Shown here in pieces: positions 47,790 through 60,172 of a stretch of DNA of 64,000 bases. The DNA lies in assembly GCF_026210795.1 (NCBI RefSeq), contig NC_089437.1, positions 4,092,001 to 4,156,000 on the forward strand, in the 5' to 3' direction. The notes beneath the pieces were generated by a model. The model saw nothing but the letters and a program-made list of their open reading frames with translations, had not been told where the DNA came from and made no database searches. Origin of the DNA: Rhizophagus irregularis. Lineage: Eukaryota > Glomeromycota > Glomeromycetes > Glomerales > Glomeraceae. The translations under genes were made by a program, and so were the position numbers. The stretch's first letter is position 1. Each line of letters begins with the position of its first letter.

Positions 47790-50420
47790 ACATTAAAATA
47801 AGTAAAAAAAATATATAATACTAAATATTTATTAATACTAATAAATAATTTTATTTTATTTTTAAGGAAAATGTTAATTTTATTAAAAAAAAAATAGTAC
47901 AAAAAGTTTATAAATATTTATTCACTATAGACTGATACATATTTAAAATAATTAGAATAACCAAAGTTACAAAAAAAAAGTTAATTATTGAAGCAGAAGT
48001 ACAGAGTAGAATATTTTATTAGTACCAATTGATTTATTTATCTGCATCTAAACAAATATAATAATTAATAATGCAATAAATTTTTAAGATCTTTGGGCTA
48101 ATATTATTATAAGGAATAATTTAATATTAATAAACTAATCATGTTCAGTTAAAACTTTTTAAAATAAAAAAATTGTTTATATTTATTGTCATGTTGACTT
48201 ATAAGGGAATTTATTCCAATTCATTCAAAAATTTAGAAAACGCTAATCCTTTATCTTTCAAACATGAATCATATTCAATTTTATTACCAGGAAAATGAAC
48301 TTTGTTTATCTATTAAAAGCATTAAGTTTTCAACAATAGCTTATTAATAACTAGAATGATGCATTTCTCTATAAACTTTTAATTCCTGTATTATTTGACA
48401 CCGTATTCGGATCAGGAACAAATCGTCTTTCATTTTTGCCAGCCGTTAAAATTTCAACTCCCGTTTCTGTTACTAATAAAGTGTGCTCAAATTGTGCACT
48501 ACGTTTTCCATCTTCAGTTACTGCTGTCCAATTATCTGGCCAATGTCTGTCATGATATGTACCTATAATAAAAAGCATGCGATGTCAACAAATCAATAAT
48601 AATGTAATTATATTTTGTTAATATTACGCACCAAGATTTATCATTGGCTCGATCGTAAAACAGTGTCCAGGTTTCATCGTTCCGATGGCTTTATTTTCTA
48701 TAATTAAAATTAAAATTATAAAATATACATTCTATACATTCTATACATTTCATATATTTATAAAAAAAGTTGAAACTTACTCGCATAATGAGGAACATTT
48801 GGTGCACAATGAAATAATCTATTTTAAAAATGGGTTAGAATACTATAATATTATAACTAACTAAAAATAAAAATTCTGTGATGTTGTCACACCTATGAAT
48901 GCCATGGCCACAATAAGTACGGACAACAGAGCAATTATTCGCCTTGGCATTTTTTTCAATAACTGCTCCAAGATCACGATACAAAAATCCTGGTTTCACA
49001 CAATCGATGGCTTTATCTAAACAATCTTTTGCAGTCTTGATCAACTTTATACTTTCTTCATCAATAATTCCAACCGGATAAGTTTCATTTAAATCTCCAT
49101 GAAATCCTTTATGATATAAAGACACATCCAGATTAACAATATCTCCCTCCACTAGTTCTCGCCGATCCGGAATTCCATGACAAATAACTAGTAATTATTT
49201 AATATGACGTCAGCTGTGTTACGATGAATTGTTTCACGATTTTTTGCGTACCTTCATTCACTGAACTAAAGTGAAATATTATGTTAAAACAAAACAATTT
49301 AAATAAATCACGTGACTTAAATTTTATTTATTACGTGCAAACGGATTTTGGAAATTCATAGTAATTCAAAGGCGACGGATACGAGTCACGCTCGATAATA
49401 GCTTCATGAATAACTCGATCAATCTCGTCGGTTGTTATTCCAGGTTTTACTGTAGCGGCACCAATATCTAAAACTTCGCGTGCAAGCTAATAATCCAAGA
49501 AAAATTAATGTTGCAGAAGCATGACAAGAATAATTATAATAAGTGGTTAAATATTTCTAACCTTGCAAACTGTTCGCACTTCTTCAATTTCTTCTTTATT
49601 CAACACTTTTATGAAAGTATTAGCCTTTGCAGTCTTTTCAGACTTTGAAATGCCTATAATATTTATAAAGGACAAAAGTTTAAATATTTCTCTTAATAAA
49701 GAAATAATTATACGTTGAAAGAGAACAAAAACCTTGGGGATGATCGGCATAATCCGGTCTTTCTATACGTGAAGGAACTTGTCTTCTTGGAGATAAAGGG
49801 TATAATGCACGTAAAGTTCCAGTATATGGAAAATTAGGTATATATAAAGTTTGATGTACCGATTTATGTGTAGGCTGGAAAATAATTCGCGTCAATACTA
49901 TTACAAGATTTAACGACAATTCACAATATGCGTACCCAATTTTTCTTGAAGCAATCCTGTGAACAAAAGAAAGACCCTGAAATATTTAGTTTTAAACATG
50001 TTGGACATTGTAATTTTGCTTCTTTTGTACAGCCAGATCCTTGACATTGTTGTACTTCACTCATTTTCAAGTTGAAATAATTAGAAGAAAAAATAAATAA
50101 ATGATAATATATTTTTTTCCAAAGGTTAATTGAATAACAAAGGATTAGGTACTAACCTTTTTATATTTCGCATCAGTAATCGGTGGCTTATTTTAACCTT
50201 ACGCCTAGTAAGTAACAAAAGCGCAGTTGAAGATGTTGATCCAACCAAATATATTATATCCGTTTTCCATTATCATATAATGTAAAAATTAATCATTTTT
50301 ATTATTAAAAAAAAAAAGTTTGTTCAAATTACGAAATTACGAGAGATTGGGTATTTTGGTTTTTTTTTTCATAAAATGTTATATTTCAAATAATCAAACA
50401 AATTTTATTTATGATTAAAT
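47790..50420 (-). repeat. Inverted duplication, right arm
   Basis: Reverse-orientation counterpart of 31490-34320, with colinear exons, introns and flanks of the aminopeptidase gene. Differences are scattered substitutions and small indels. The arm ends near 50420, where gattaaattgatatatact no longer matches the other arm. Confidence 0.85.
48369..50064 (-). CDS. MAP1: Methionine aminopeptidase type 1, copy 2 (9 exons)
   Basis: Same enzyme as copy 1. Exons on the minus strand: 50064-49936, 49874-49733, 49653-49562, 49486-49335, 49265-49252, 49187-48893, 48818-48781, 48697-48632 and 48562-48369; each has exactly the length of its counterpart, 373 aa in total. Zinc-finger cysteines and all five metal ligands are present. 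It keeps the family-typical HGDLNET and [11 protein letters not shown] where copy 1 has Ala substitutions, but reads SVC where copy 1 has the usual SCC. Both copies appear translatable; whether both are expressed cannot be told. This copy seems the better candidate for full activity. Confidence 0.9.
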
Positions 50421-51329
50421 TGATATATACTGATGAATTTCCTTTATTCCATTTCACAACTAATAAAAAACCTCGATATTATATATAATTTTATGATATA
50501 ATATATATCGATACAATTCTTTTGTTCTTTTATAGTAATGTATAACAACTTAATTATATCGAGATTTTGGTTATATTGAATTATTGATACTTAATTTTGC
50601 CTAGCACTGTAAATTTACGATCATATGAGTTTTGAAATTATTATTGGTTGGCCAAAAGGTTAACTATAATGCTAGCAAGAACTAGATTTTGGCCTACATT
50701 ATAATTTGCTAACGAATTATTATGTACCGATATTAAAATTATTCACTTCCTTCATTTAGATCAATATAAACTATTGTTTCAGATATTATCCCAACTATTT
50801 GTAGTTATAATTACAAATTTTCCATTTCCTTTTTTTTTTGATTACATACTATTTACAATATTTGCTTCTTCTTGTTTTATATAAACTAAATGGATGCCGA
50901 GTAGTAGTTCGCTTTACCTGTCATTCAAATTTTTTATCTTAATAAAGTATTAATTGTGCTGCAAGCAAAAAAAAAAAAAAAAATATAAAAAACTAAATGT
51001 GAATTTTTATGTAACTATTGTGCTATAAATCTTATGATATTCTCTCTTCATGTAACTTATATTACTAATTACTATACTCTAAAATTATTAATTTCTACTC
51101 TTCTAACATCTTATTATTATAATGTCTACAATAGTAATTTGAGTTTATAATTTGATTCTGGTAAAGCTAAGCTAATTTTGGCCCAAGTACTTCTAGTATC
51201 ATAAAAAAATTTAAGCTATCCAGTTTAGGTTACGAGATTGATTCTCACATGCGATGAACGGAAAATATATAACAATTTTTTTTTTCTTAATTTTCGTATG
51301 TTTCTTTCCTTTACACTAGTGAATATAAA
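50421..51329. other. Spacer upstream of the peroxiredoxin gene
   Basis: AT-rich, with a short palindromic stretch at about 50472-50512 (cgatattatatataatttt and tatatatcg). Contains the small retroposed fragment at 50893-50989. The peroxiredoxin promoter must lie here; no clear TATA box was identified. Confidence 0.45.
50893..50989 (+). mobile_element. Tiny retroposed 3' end of an mRNA
   Basis: About 75 bp ending in a run of 17 A residues, with aataaag 27 bases before the run, flanked by the direct repeat aaactaaatg (50883-50892 and 50990-50999). This is the pattern of a severely 5'-truncated retrocopy made by LINE machinery. The source transcript is unknown. Confidence 0.6.
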
Positions 51330-52820
51330 ATGTTTGTCTTAAGCACACGTTCTTTGAGCACACGTTTTGGTTTTGTTAACAGTGCCATAGCCACCACGTT
51401 AACACAGAGAAATTTTAGTGACAGCCGTACGTTGTATCAAAATAATTTTACCAATTCTATTAGGGAAGTCTCCAATGTTATAAAACGTAGATTTGAGGAC
51501 GGTAAAATGGCTAGAATTGCTGTGAGTTTAAATTCGAACGGTAATGTTTACAAGATAATTTTCTTATAGTATATGGAATAGTAACGTTAACATATTTATG
51601 TAGAAACCGGCACCTAATTGGGAAGCTAAGGCAGTTGTTGGTGGAGATGTTAAAACACTTTCGCTTAAAGACTTTGCTTCTAAATATTTAGTCATGGTTT
51701 TTTACCCTTTGGATTTTACTTTTGGTAAATAATATAATATACATTTACACGGTTTTTTATCACATTCTTATTAATTTAAATTTATTATAGTGTGTCCAAC
51801 CGAATTGATTGCCTTCTCGTAAGTATATATTTGCTAGAGATTAAATTAAATAAAGTCATTGACGCGTAATAAAAATTTAAAAATTTTATAAGGGATCGAG
51901 TTCAAGAATTTAGAGATATTAATACAGAAGTAGTTGGTATCTCCTGCGATTCACATCACGCTCATATTGCGTGGGAGTAAGTATTTGTTTAGATTTTCTA
52001 ATCAATTCAAGCAAAATTTAACTTTTTATAAAAATATTAGTAAAATACCAAAGAATCAAGGCGGACTTGGTGGGATTAAGTAAGTTTTATTTTTGCAATA
52101 TAAACGCGTTATTTCAAGAATAAAAACATTAAATTAAGTGATCTTAAATAAATTATTTTTAAAGGATCCCTTTGAGTAAGTGATGGTGGAAACGAATTTT
52201 AACTAAGGAAAAATTGTGATAACATTTTTTTTTCATGGTAGTTGCCGATCTTAAAAAAGAGATCACAAGAAGATATGGATGCTTGTTTGAAGAAACAGGA
52301 CATCCTTTTAGGTAACTTACATAGACGTGAAAATAACATATTATTCTTTATATATATTGATAATATTTTATATTTTTTAAAAATACAGAGGAACTTTCAT
52401 TATTGATGACAAGGTACGTGTGACATTTTGAATTTCTCATGAAACACTATTACTAATTTTCATTATTTCTTTTAGGGAACTCTTCGTGTTGCGCATATCA
52501 ATGACACCGAAATTGGTAATTATAAAGAATAAATAAAATTTTACACCATTACAATCTAAATTATTGTTCAATCGACTTATAGGTCGATCTGTTGACGAAA
52601 CACTCCGCCTTGTTAAAGCTATTCAATTCGCAAACGTACACGGAGAAGTTTGTCCAGGTATATATAAGTATAATATACAATAATCATGATTTATCATTCA
52701 TGATTCAACTTATTAATTTATATTGTGATTATAGCGAATTGGAAAAGTGGAGATCGCACAATAATTCCGGATCCAAAGAAATCCAAGGAATATTTTGCGC
52801 AATTAAAGGACGATAAATAA
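51330..52820 (+). CDS. 2-Cys peroxiredoxin, mitochondrial type (11 exons)
   Basis: Thiol peroxidase reducing H2O2 and organic peroxides with thioredoxin. Exons: 51330-51521, 51604-51724, 51791-51818, 51893-51976, 52041-52079, 52165-52175, 52242-52311, 52389-52413, 52476-52515, 52583-52657 and 52735-52820; 256 aa. The first 60 residues are Ser/Thr/Arg-rich without acids near the start ([15 protein letters not shown]), as in a mitochondrial presequence. The peroxidatic Cys is in FTFVCPTE, the resolving Cys in GEVCPANW, with GGLGG between. Exon 6 is only 11 nt. The C-terminus ends [11 protein letters not shown] without a YF tail after it, so it may resist over-oxidation more than YF-tailed relatives. 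The model reads through without stops. Confidence 0.9.
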
Positions 52821-53841
52821 AGGTTAACCATGGTAAAAATCTTTTTACAATTAAATAATAGTATGGAAATTCTTTTTTATTATTAATAAACTTCTCAGAA
52901 TAGTCTTTAGGAATAAACTCGCATTATCATGTCTCTTCGCAAAATTAATAATTTATCCATGAAATTTATTTCAATTTTATATATAACAATAGATTCACTA
53001 TACACAAATTACACTTCGGATATCCGTTATCCCCTAAAATGTACTTAAATTGTACTTAAATTATACTTAAAATACTTTTACGTTATGGCACATCCGCCAA
53101 TCTGCAGAATGCATTGGCGCTGTATTATATATATCCAAAGTATATTTTTAATGGATTACTATAACATTACGAAATAAATTGTTAATTGAGTTAGTGATTT
53201 GCGGTACTGTAAATCCCGAATGACCATCCAAATCTGTTCAAACTAACGTAAAGTAAAATTAATAAAGTTTTAAAATACTGCCCTAAAATATTTGCATTAT
53301 GTTGTTAGTACAACTTGGATAGTCGAAGATGATTAAATTCTACATAATAAGGTTTTATTTGAAAATCTAACTATAAACGCTCATTCGGCATTGCAATGAG
53401 TGATAAACTTTTTCATGGTTGGTGAAAAATAAAATGACGATGAAACTTAATGTAAATTAGAATACTAGAAAAGTCTCAATTTTACTGTCGTAAATAATAA
53501 GACAGATTGACAGTATAATTTAATGATGTAAAATTTGGTGGAGGAATCAAAATATTGTATTATTGGCTATATAAATTGTGAAACAGTAAACTATGCTTTA
53601 TAATTGTTAAATAATCGTGTGAACTAAGAATTTCCATTTTGAGGTACACCAATAACTTCAAATGCTTAATCTGGATTGTAATCTATATAATATCTACATT
53701 TTAGAAGTGTATTTCATACTTTCATCTAAATTATGCATTCAGATGATCGTAGCACAAGATCCGGCAAAATCTAATATAAATTGAACGCCTTAAAGTCCAA
53801 TTTTTTAAAAAAAATTGAAATTTTTAATTTTTTTTAACGAA
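52821..53841. other. Spacer between peroxiredoxin and DAHP synthase genes
   Basis: About 1 kb, AT-rich, including the peroxiredoxin 3' end and the DAHP synthase promoter. No further gene or repeat recognised. Confidence 0.5.
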
Positions 53842-55627
53842 ATGTTAACTGATTCCACTACTACGAATGGCCATACTGACAGCTATGCAAAAACAGAAAT
53901 AATAAAAGAAATTGATGGAAATTCTAGTGCCATTAATGAGAAGGAAGATAAAGAATGGACACCGTTGTCATGGAGAACAAAACCTATAAGACAAGGTGTT
54001 GTTTATGATGATCAAGAACATTTACAACGAGTTCTGAATAAATTACAACATTTACCTCCAATGGTTACACCTTCGGAGGTATTTTATATCAAATTTATTT
54101 ATTTACAAAAAAAATTATCTTTTATGGGGGAGTTATATTTAATTTTGTTTACAGATCCATAGACTTCGAAGTCAACTTAGGCAAGTTGCACTTAATAAAG
54201 CGTTTTTATTGCAAGGTGGAGATTGTGCCGAACTTTTTGAGTATTGTTCTCAAGAACCAATTGAATCAAAATTAAAAGTATTACTACAAATGAGTCTAGT
54301 TTTAGTTTGGGGCTCTAGAATTCCTGTTATTAGAATTGCTAGAATGGCAGGTCAATATGCTAAACCTCGTTCAAGTCCGACTGAAAAGGTTGAAGGAAAA
54401 GAAATTATTTCTTTTCGTGGTGATAATATTAATGGTTACGATCCATCGGATAGAAAACCTGATCCTGAACGTCTTTTGCGGTATGTAAACCACAAATTTT
54501 TGATTAAGTTGTGCCTATAATTAGTCTTAATAAATATTATTTTTCTAATAATAAAAAAAAAATAATTAGCGCGTATTTCCATTCTGCTGCCACATTAAAT
54601 TATGTGAGATCAATTATTGGTTCAGGGTTTGCAGATCTATATCGATTATCAGATTGGTCTTTACATCACGTTCGATCGGATAGAACTAGACAAGAATATC
54701 AAACAATAGTTGATCGGTTAACTGATTCACTAGATTTCATGCGTATGATTGGAGCAGATTCCCCGTCGAGTCCATTGAATAGTGTCGATTTGTTTATGTC
54801 TCACGAAGGATTATTACTTGATTATGAACAATGTTTAACAAGATTATTACCTGATCCCGAAACTGGTGAAAAAAAGTGGTATAATGTTGGATCTCATTTC
54901 TTATGGGTAGGTGATCGTACACGTCAATTAGATGAAGCTCATGTAGAGTATTTTAGAGGAATTCAAAACCCTATTGGGATTAAAGTTGGTCCATCTATGG
55001 AATCCAACGAATTGCAAAAGTTATTGGACATCATTAATCCTAATAAGGAAATTGGAAAAGTCACTTTAATTACGCGTTACGGCGCTGATCAGGTTGAAAA
55101 ATATTTACCAGGTCACATTCAAGCTGTCAAAGCTTCAGGACATATTGTAGTATGGGCATGTGATCCAATGCACGGAAAGTGAGTGTTAATTTAATTAAAT
55201 GATTAAGCGTGACTGTCGGAATTATTTCATTAACGCGCTCTGAATTTCTTTTTTATTAGTACAAGACAGTCATCATCCGGTGTAAAAACTAGACATTTTA
55301 ATTCAATCATTGAGGTAATCAATTTATGTCAATTCGTAAGTTTAGTATTTATTTTAGGGAACTAACATTCCTTTTTTTCTTAAGGAATTATCTAAAGTGA
55401 TACGTATCCATAAAAATAATGATAGTCAAATGAACGGAGTACATTTTGAACTGACTGGCGAAGCTGTAACAGAATGCATTGGAGGTTCAATGCAACTAGC
55501 TGATGCTGATTTAGCTTTAAATTATAAAACTTTTTGTGATCCTCGTTTAAATTATGAACAAAGTTTAGATGTTGCTTTCTTAATAGCCAAATATCATGAG
55601 AAAGAAAGATCTGGACCTAGTTTGTAA
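53842..55627 (+). CDS. Class II 3-deoxy-7-phosphoheptulonate (DAHP) synthase (5 exons)
   Basis: Condenses phosphoenolpyruvate and erythrose 4-phosphate, the first step of the shikimate pathway. Exons: 53842-54078, 54155-54480, 54570-55178, 55260-55314 and 55385-55627; 489 aa, normal for the plant/actinobacterial class II type. Family landmarks: WTPLSWRTKPIRQ near the N-terminus, LLQGGDCAELF (metal-binding Cys), the Arg-rich RIARMAGQYAKPRSS, GSHFLWVGDRTRQLD, and the DPMHGNT motif completed across the exon 3/4 junction, then the GVHFELTG and TECIGG ends. The start is the first ATG in frame. No transit peptide is evident, so it is probably cytosolic. It converges with the allantoicase fusion gene downstream. 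Confidence 0.93.
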
Positions 55628-55748
55628 TATATAAATAAATATATATATATATTTAAGGTAAGAAATTGTCATTACTAAAGATAATTTTAAAGCTTATTTA
55701 ACGGAAAATGTTTTAAATCTGTTATTTTATTCCTCCTAACCAATAAAC

Positions 55749-55949
55749 ATGAATACAACAACAACTGAAAATTATATTAGATATGAGTCTCTTGTTTCTT
55801 ATTGGTCTTACCGCAGATATTTAAGCCTTAACCAAGATACCATCATTGCTTCACTAACCCAACTAACTAGATCTTCATTAACATTTAACTTATTAAAAAC
55901 CTGTTTTGTAGAGGCATGTGGACAAAAAATTTGTGAAAAATTCAAATAA
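55749..55949 (+). CDS. Small ORF, doubtful
   Basis: A 66-codon frame from ATG 55749 in the 465-bp gap between two convergent genes. It starts MNTTTTENYIRYESL and includes two Cys near the end. No family recognised, no introns needed, and overlap with the 3' untranslated regions of both neighbours is likely. It may be a real small gene or chance. Confidence 0.2.
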   Translation: MNTTTTENYIRYESLVSYWSYRRYLSLNQDTIIASLTQLTRSSLTFNLLKTCFVEACGQKICEKFK

Positions 55950-56091
55950 CTTTATTATTATTTCGTTTTTTAATATTGCATAATTCAAATAATTTAGAGG
56001 ATTAAATAAAAGACGTTTATTTATACGAACTCGCAAAATGCATGTAGGCATTTTTTTTGAAATCTGTGTAACGTCAGAACGTGTTAAAAAT

Positions 56092-58310
56092 TTAGCAATT
56101 AAATCCTGGTACGTCAATTAAAACGCAATCTTTTTCCTCAAATTCAAATTCTTCGCAGTCCTCATCGGCAACTCCAGATTCATGTGTTAAACATACAAAA
56201 TCTGTAGTCTATAAATCAAATTGTCACATTTAAAATTTTTAGCAATCTGGATTTCTCAAACATTATTATCACAAATATGAAAAAATTGTATAACTTACTT
56301 CTTCTAAAGCGATAATAGGATGATGCCAAATACCAGGGTGATAACTGATTCCTTGAGTGCTTGACACAACAAATGCATTAAGTGTGCTCAAATCTGGCCT
56401 ATCGCCTTCATCATTACTTAAACACACAACAACCAAATATCCTTTAACTTTACCATTGTTTAATGGTACAAACATTTGTGAAGAATAAGGATGTCTTTCC
56501 ATTAACCGTAAAATAAATGGAAGAGACTTCGCAGGTGAACATTTAAATAAACTCAAATTAGGTTCAGCTTTAGCGATTATATGAGTTTTATTGCTCGTAG
56601 AATTATCAGAGTTGCTAGATTGACTCTGGAAGTCTGATTGGCGGAAATTTATGACTGGAGCGATGTTATTATATTTACGTGCCGTACCTTGATTAGCAGG
56701 TGTCACCTTTATAGAATGACTTACTGAGATACAATTTTGAGAAGCGGAAGAATGTTCAGGAAATGATTGAATTATATGTCCGTATGGCGAATAAGAGGCA
56801 TGAGTTAGTGGGGTAGCCGTGATACGTTTAAGAGAAGTACGAGTTGCGCTTTGTGCTACATTATCGGTCGCATTTTTTGGTAACTCTCTTCGCCCAATAA
56901 TTCTTAATCGTTTAACCCCTCCGTCTATAAAAAAATAGGCGATAAAATTTAGAAAAGATTTTAAAATAAAAAAAAATATCTTTTCTCACGTATGATGTTA
57001 TTACCAGGGAAAATTGTCATTTTAACGTGTGAAAACTTTTTATTTTTTTCTTTTAACTCGAAATAATGTTGTTTATGAGGTCCAAGTTTATTTCTTTCAA
57101 ATAAAGTGACCCATTGGTTGGATTCAATATTTTCTAACGATAAATCTTTATCGCAAAAACATCCTTCAAGTAAAACACTATCAGGATAATTTCCTTTAAA
57201 AAATGCAGTGTCAATTTCAGCTTTTTCCAAATAACCCGGAGCTCCTAATTTAATTATTACCCAATCCTTATGGTTAGGCTGACGGGAACGTTTTGTTTCC
57301 CATCCGTCGCTCATATCCTTTCCACGGCCTGGTAATAAAAGGTTATCTGATTTACCAAAATGCTGATCACTATGGAAAATAACTCGACCTTCGTTTCCTA
57401 CATATGCTAAATCTATTGGTGTGGAGGGATCTATTGGCCATTTTGCACTTACAACTCCATATACCCTAAATCGTGCTACACCACCATCAGGATAAATATT
57501 TAATTTAACATGAGTAAATTTTACGGAAGTTTTTTGTATCCCAAAAAAATGTTGGGAACTTGGACCTAAGTTAACTTTAGACAATACTTTATGCCACTAA
57601 AATAAATAAATAAATAAATAAATTAGTAGTAAGTAAAAAATATTTATACATGTATTTTAATAATAATAATAAAAAAATTTTTACATTAGTATCATCCCCA
57701 TAAATTGGATCTTTATGAGGAGAATAACAAGCTTCAACATCTGCTAAAGGAGCATGATTTCCTACGAAATGCGCAGTATTTATGTCAAATCCTGTTAAAT
57801 AACCTTCGAAACCCAATTTAATCACGACCCTGTGAGAAATAACGAAAATTAACTTATCGCCAATTTTGAGTGAATTTTAAGCATAATATACGAGTTATTT
57901 ACCAATCGTAAGAGGGACTGTGACGTTTAGTCTCCCAACCGTCCATCCATGCTCCACGTTCTAATATAAAAAAATTTAATAACAAAAAAAAAAATTTGTG
58001 TTACAGTTTTTCTTTACTTACCGGTATATCTACCCCATTCTCTAATAGGTTCTTGTGGTTTAAGTAAATTAAAAGCTTCCGCAAAAAATTCATCATTACA
58101 TTCAATTACTTTTCCACCTAAGGTAGAACTTGCCAAATCTTTTTTTTTTAAAAGAAAAAAAAAATTATTTTTGTTTTTTGTTTGTAATTGTTTCTATAAC
58201 GAAAATTTTATTTCATGACAATTACCAACGAATTCCTTATCAAGTTGACTAACACCTTCTATAATATCAAGAATGCGAAAATTAATTTTTGGATTATTAA
58301 ATTCCTCCAT
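56092..58310 (-). CDS. Allantoicase-ureidoglycolate lyase fusion (7 exons)
   Basis: Exons on the minus strand: 58310-58226, 58138-58022, 57960-57903, 57829-57685, 57596-56990, 56924-56299 and 56208-56092; 584 aa. The first ~340 residues are allantoicase (allantoate to urea plus ureidoglycolate), with its two internal repeats each carrying DGWETKR and an IKLG-x-x-GYL strand. After a short linker the last ~220 residues are ureidoglycolate lyase (ureidoglycolate to glyoxylate plus urea), with SYSPYGHII, SLPFILRLMERHPYSSQMF and GIWHHPI. Exon 6 runs from the allantoicase end into the lyase without a stop, so the fusion does not rest on one uncertain splice. These are separate genes in baker's yeast (DAL2, DAL3). 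An insert of about 30 Ser/Asn-rich residues interrupts the lyase part. Probably cytosolic. Confidence 0.9.
57600..57625. repeat. AAAT microsatellite in intron 4 of the fusion gene
   Basis: Six tandem aaat units next to the 3' splice site of intron 4. Confidence 0.7.
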
Positions 58311-60172
58311 TTTTTAAACGATGTTTATTTGATTTTTTAATTAACACTGGTGGACGGAGGCATTGTATATATATATATATAATTTCCTTAACGATTTGCG
58401 GGTATCATGGGATCAAAGTATCTTTTTATTATCCTTCAGATTATCCGGATAATCCACTTATTTAAGTTTGACTAAGGAAATGTATCAAATCTTCATATGC
58501 GTATCGTATATAAAAATGTCTTTTCCCGAAAGTATAATGGGTGTACAACATAAAGTTTAAGACTGGCGTCAAAAAAAAATTTTAAGCCAATGAACCTATT
58601 GATAAATAATTATGTAATTCATCAAAGTTGGGAATTAGATTCATTTTATGACTGACAGCTTTAATTATTAAAATATTTTCTAGCCTATTCAATACAGAAG
58701 TATATTGTTCATTTGTCAGTAAACGAGAATTTAACTAGTAAATCCATTAGAGATTTATATTTTTTTGCTAAATATAATATATAATACTATAATAGAGAAG
58801 AATTTTTTTCTTTTACGATACGTTGGTACCAATTGTTACTTCTGTAAGGGGGGGGATTCATTGTGTTCAGCCAAATTTGCAGGAGATAGAATCACGAGAA
58901 AAAAAACGCATTATTTAAAAGATATACATAAAAAGGTATGGGGTACGGATATAATCGTGTAGATCTTTCCTTTAGATAATGCCAGAATTTACTAGAATTT
59001 GTTGCCTTTTAAGATACAGTACCTTTTTTTAATATTCTTATTCATCGTATTAATATTCTTATCTATCATATTAATATTCTTATCTATCGTATTAATATTC
59101 TTATCTATCATATTAATATTCTTATCTATCATATTAATATTATAAATTGAAAGGTGTTAGTAATAATTTAATTGAAACTCATTTCTTTAATTAAAAATAC
59201 ATTAAATAATTAAATTACATTTTATTTACTTATATTATAATAAATTTAACTGGTATTACATGCAATAATTAATAAGAAAATATAATTTTAAAAAAATTTC
59301 TTATATAGTGTTTTAATATAACATCTACTCCAATCTTATCTATCTTTTTTAATTTTCTTTTATTAATAATAATAATTTACAGTATTATTTTGCAAAAAAA
59401 TTTAAATTTTTATCATAATAATACCAGAAGTCTATATTTGACAATAAAATTAAGATGATTAAAAAACTTTTAGAATTATAAAAAATTAAAATTTTATAAA
59501 TTTAAACTGATAACTTTATTCTTTAAAATGAATTCTATTAAACTACCAGTTAGATTTTGAAAGATGTTTAAATAAAAGGTTATTAATATTTAAATTTGAA
59601 TTTCAATTTGAAATAAATCACCAATATCATTTAAATGCAATCTTATTGGTTAAAAATTTTCATAATCTGGGCTGAAATTGTAATTTTATAATACTGCTAG
59701 CTTAAGTTATAATAATTAAATATTTTTTAAAAAAATGATAGATTATAAAAAATTATTACAAATAATATTAATTTAAATAATTATTTTTTTTTAAAAAAAA
59801 AATATATTTAATAATTTAAATATATCTTATTTATTCAAATATATGTATAGTTTAATCAAAATCTAACTAATTTCTAGTTACATAATTAAGGATCGATTTT
59901 AAAAAATTTAAATAAAATTATATGATTATCAAGTATAAACTTTTAGTAAGGCCGATCCAATTTGATCATATATTTAACATAACCCCCCCTATCTAATAGC
60001 TGAATTTGAAAAGAAAATCAACAGTATATAAAATTCTATTTTTAGGTATATTTGTACTATTAATTTTCCATTTTTAGAATTTAAACATTCGGAAATATTT
60101 ACACATATTAAAATTAAAAATTGCGCGTACTGCACAGTAATGTTGAGTAAACTTTTTCTTACATCTTAAAAT
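58311..60172. other. Spacer with a minisatellite
   Basis: About 1.9 kb, AT-rich. Holds a short (ta)n run at about 58366-58381, a seven-G run near 58848, and the 21-bp tandem array described separately. The short frame at 58765-58962 is not supported by anything else. Confidence 0.5.
59029..59142. repeat. 21-bp minisatellite, about 5.5 units
   Basis: Unit ttaatattcttatctatcrta starts at 59029, 59050, 59071, 59092, 59113 and 59134. There are no spacers, so it is not a CRISPR-type array. Confidence 0.9.

Noticed and set aside
58765-58962. 65-codon frame with three Cys residues
   Set aside because: Isolated, in a low-complexity spacer, spans a seven-G run, and shows no conserved pattern.
59029-59142. 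Regular short repeats that could suggest a CRISPR-like array
   Set aside because: Units are directly joined with no unique spacers and the genome is eukaryotic; it is a minisatellite.
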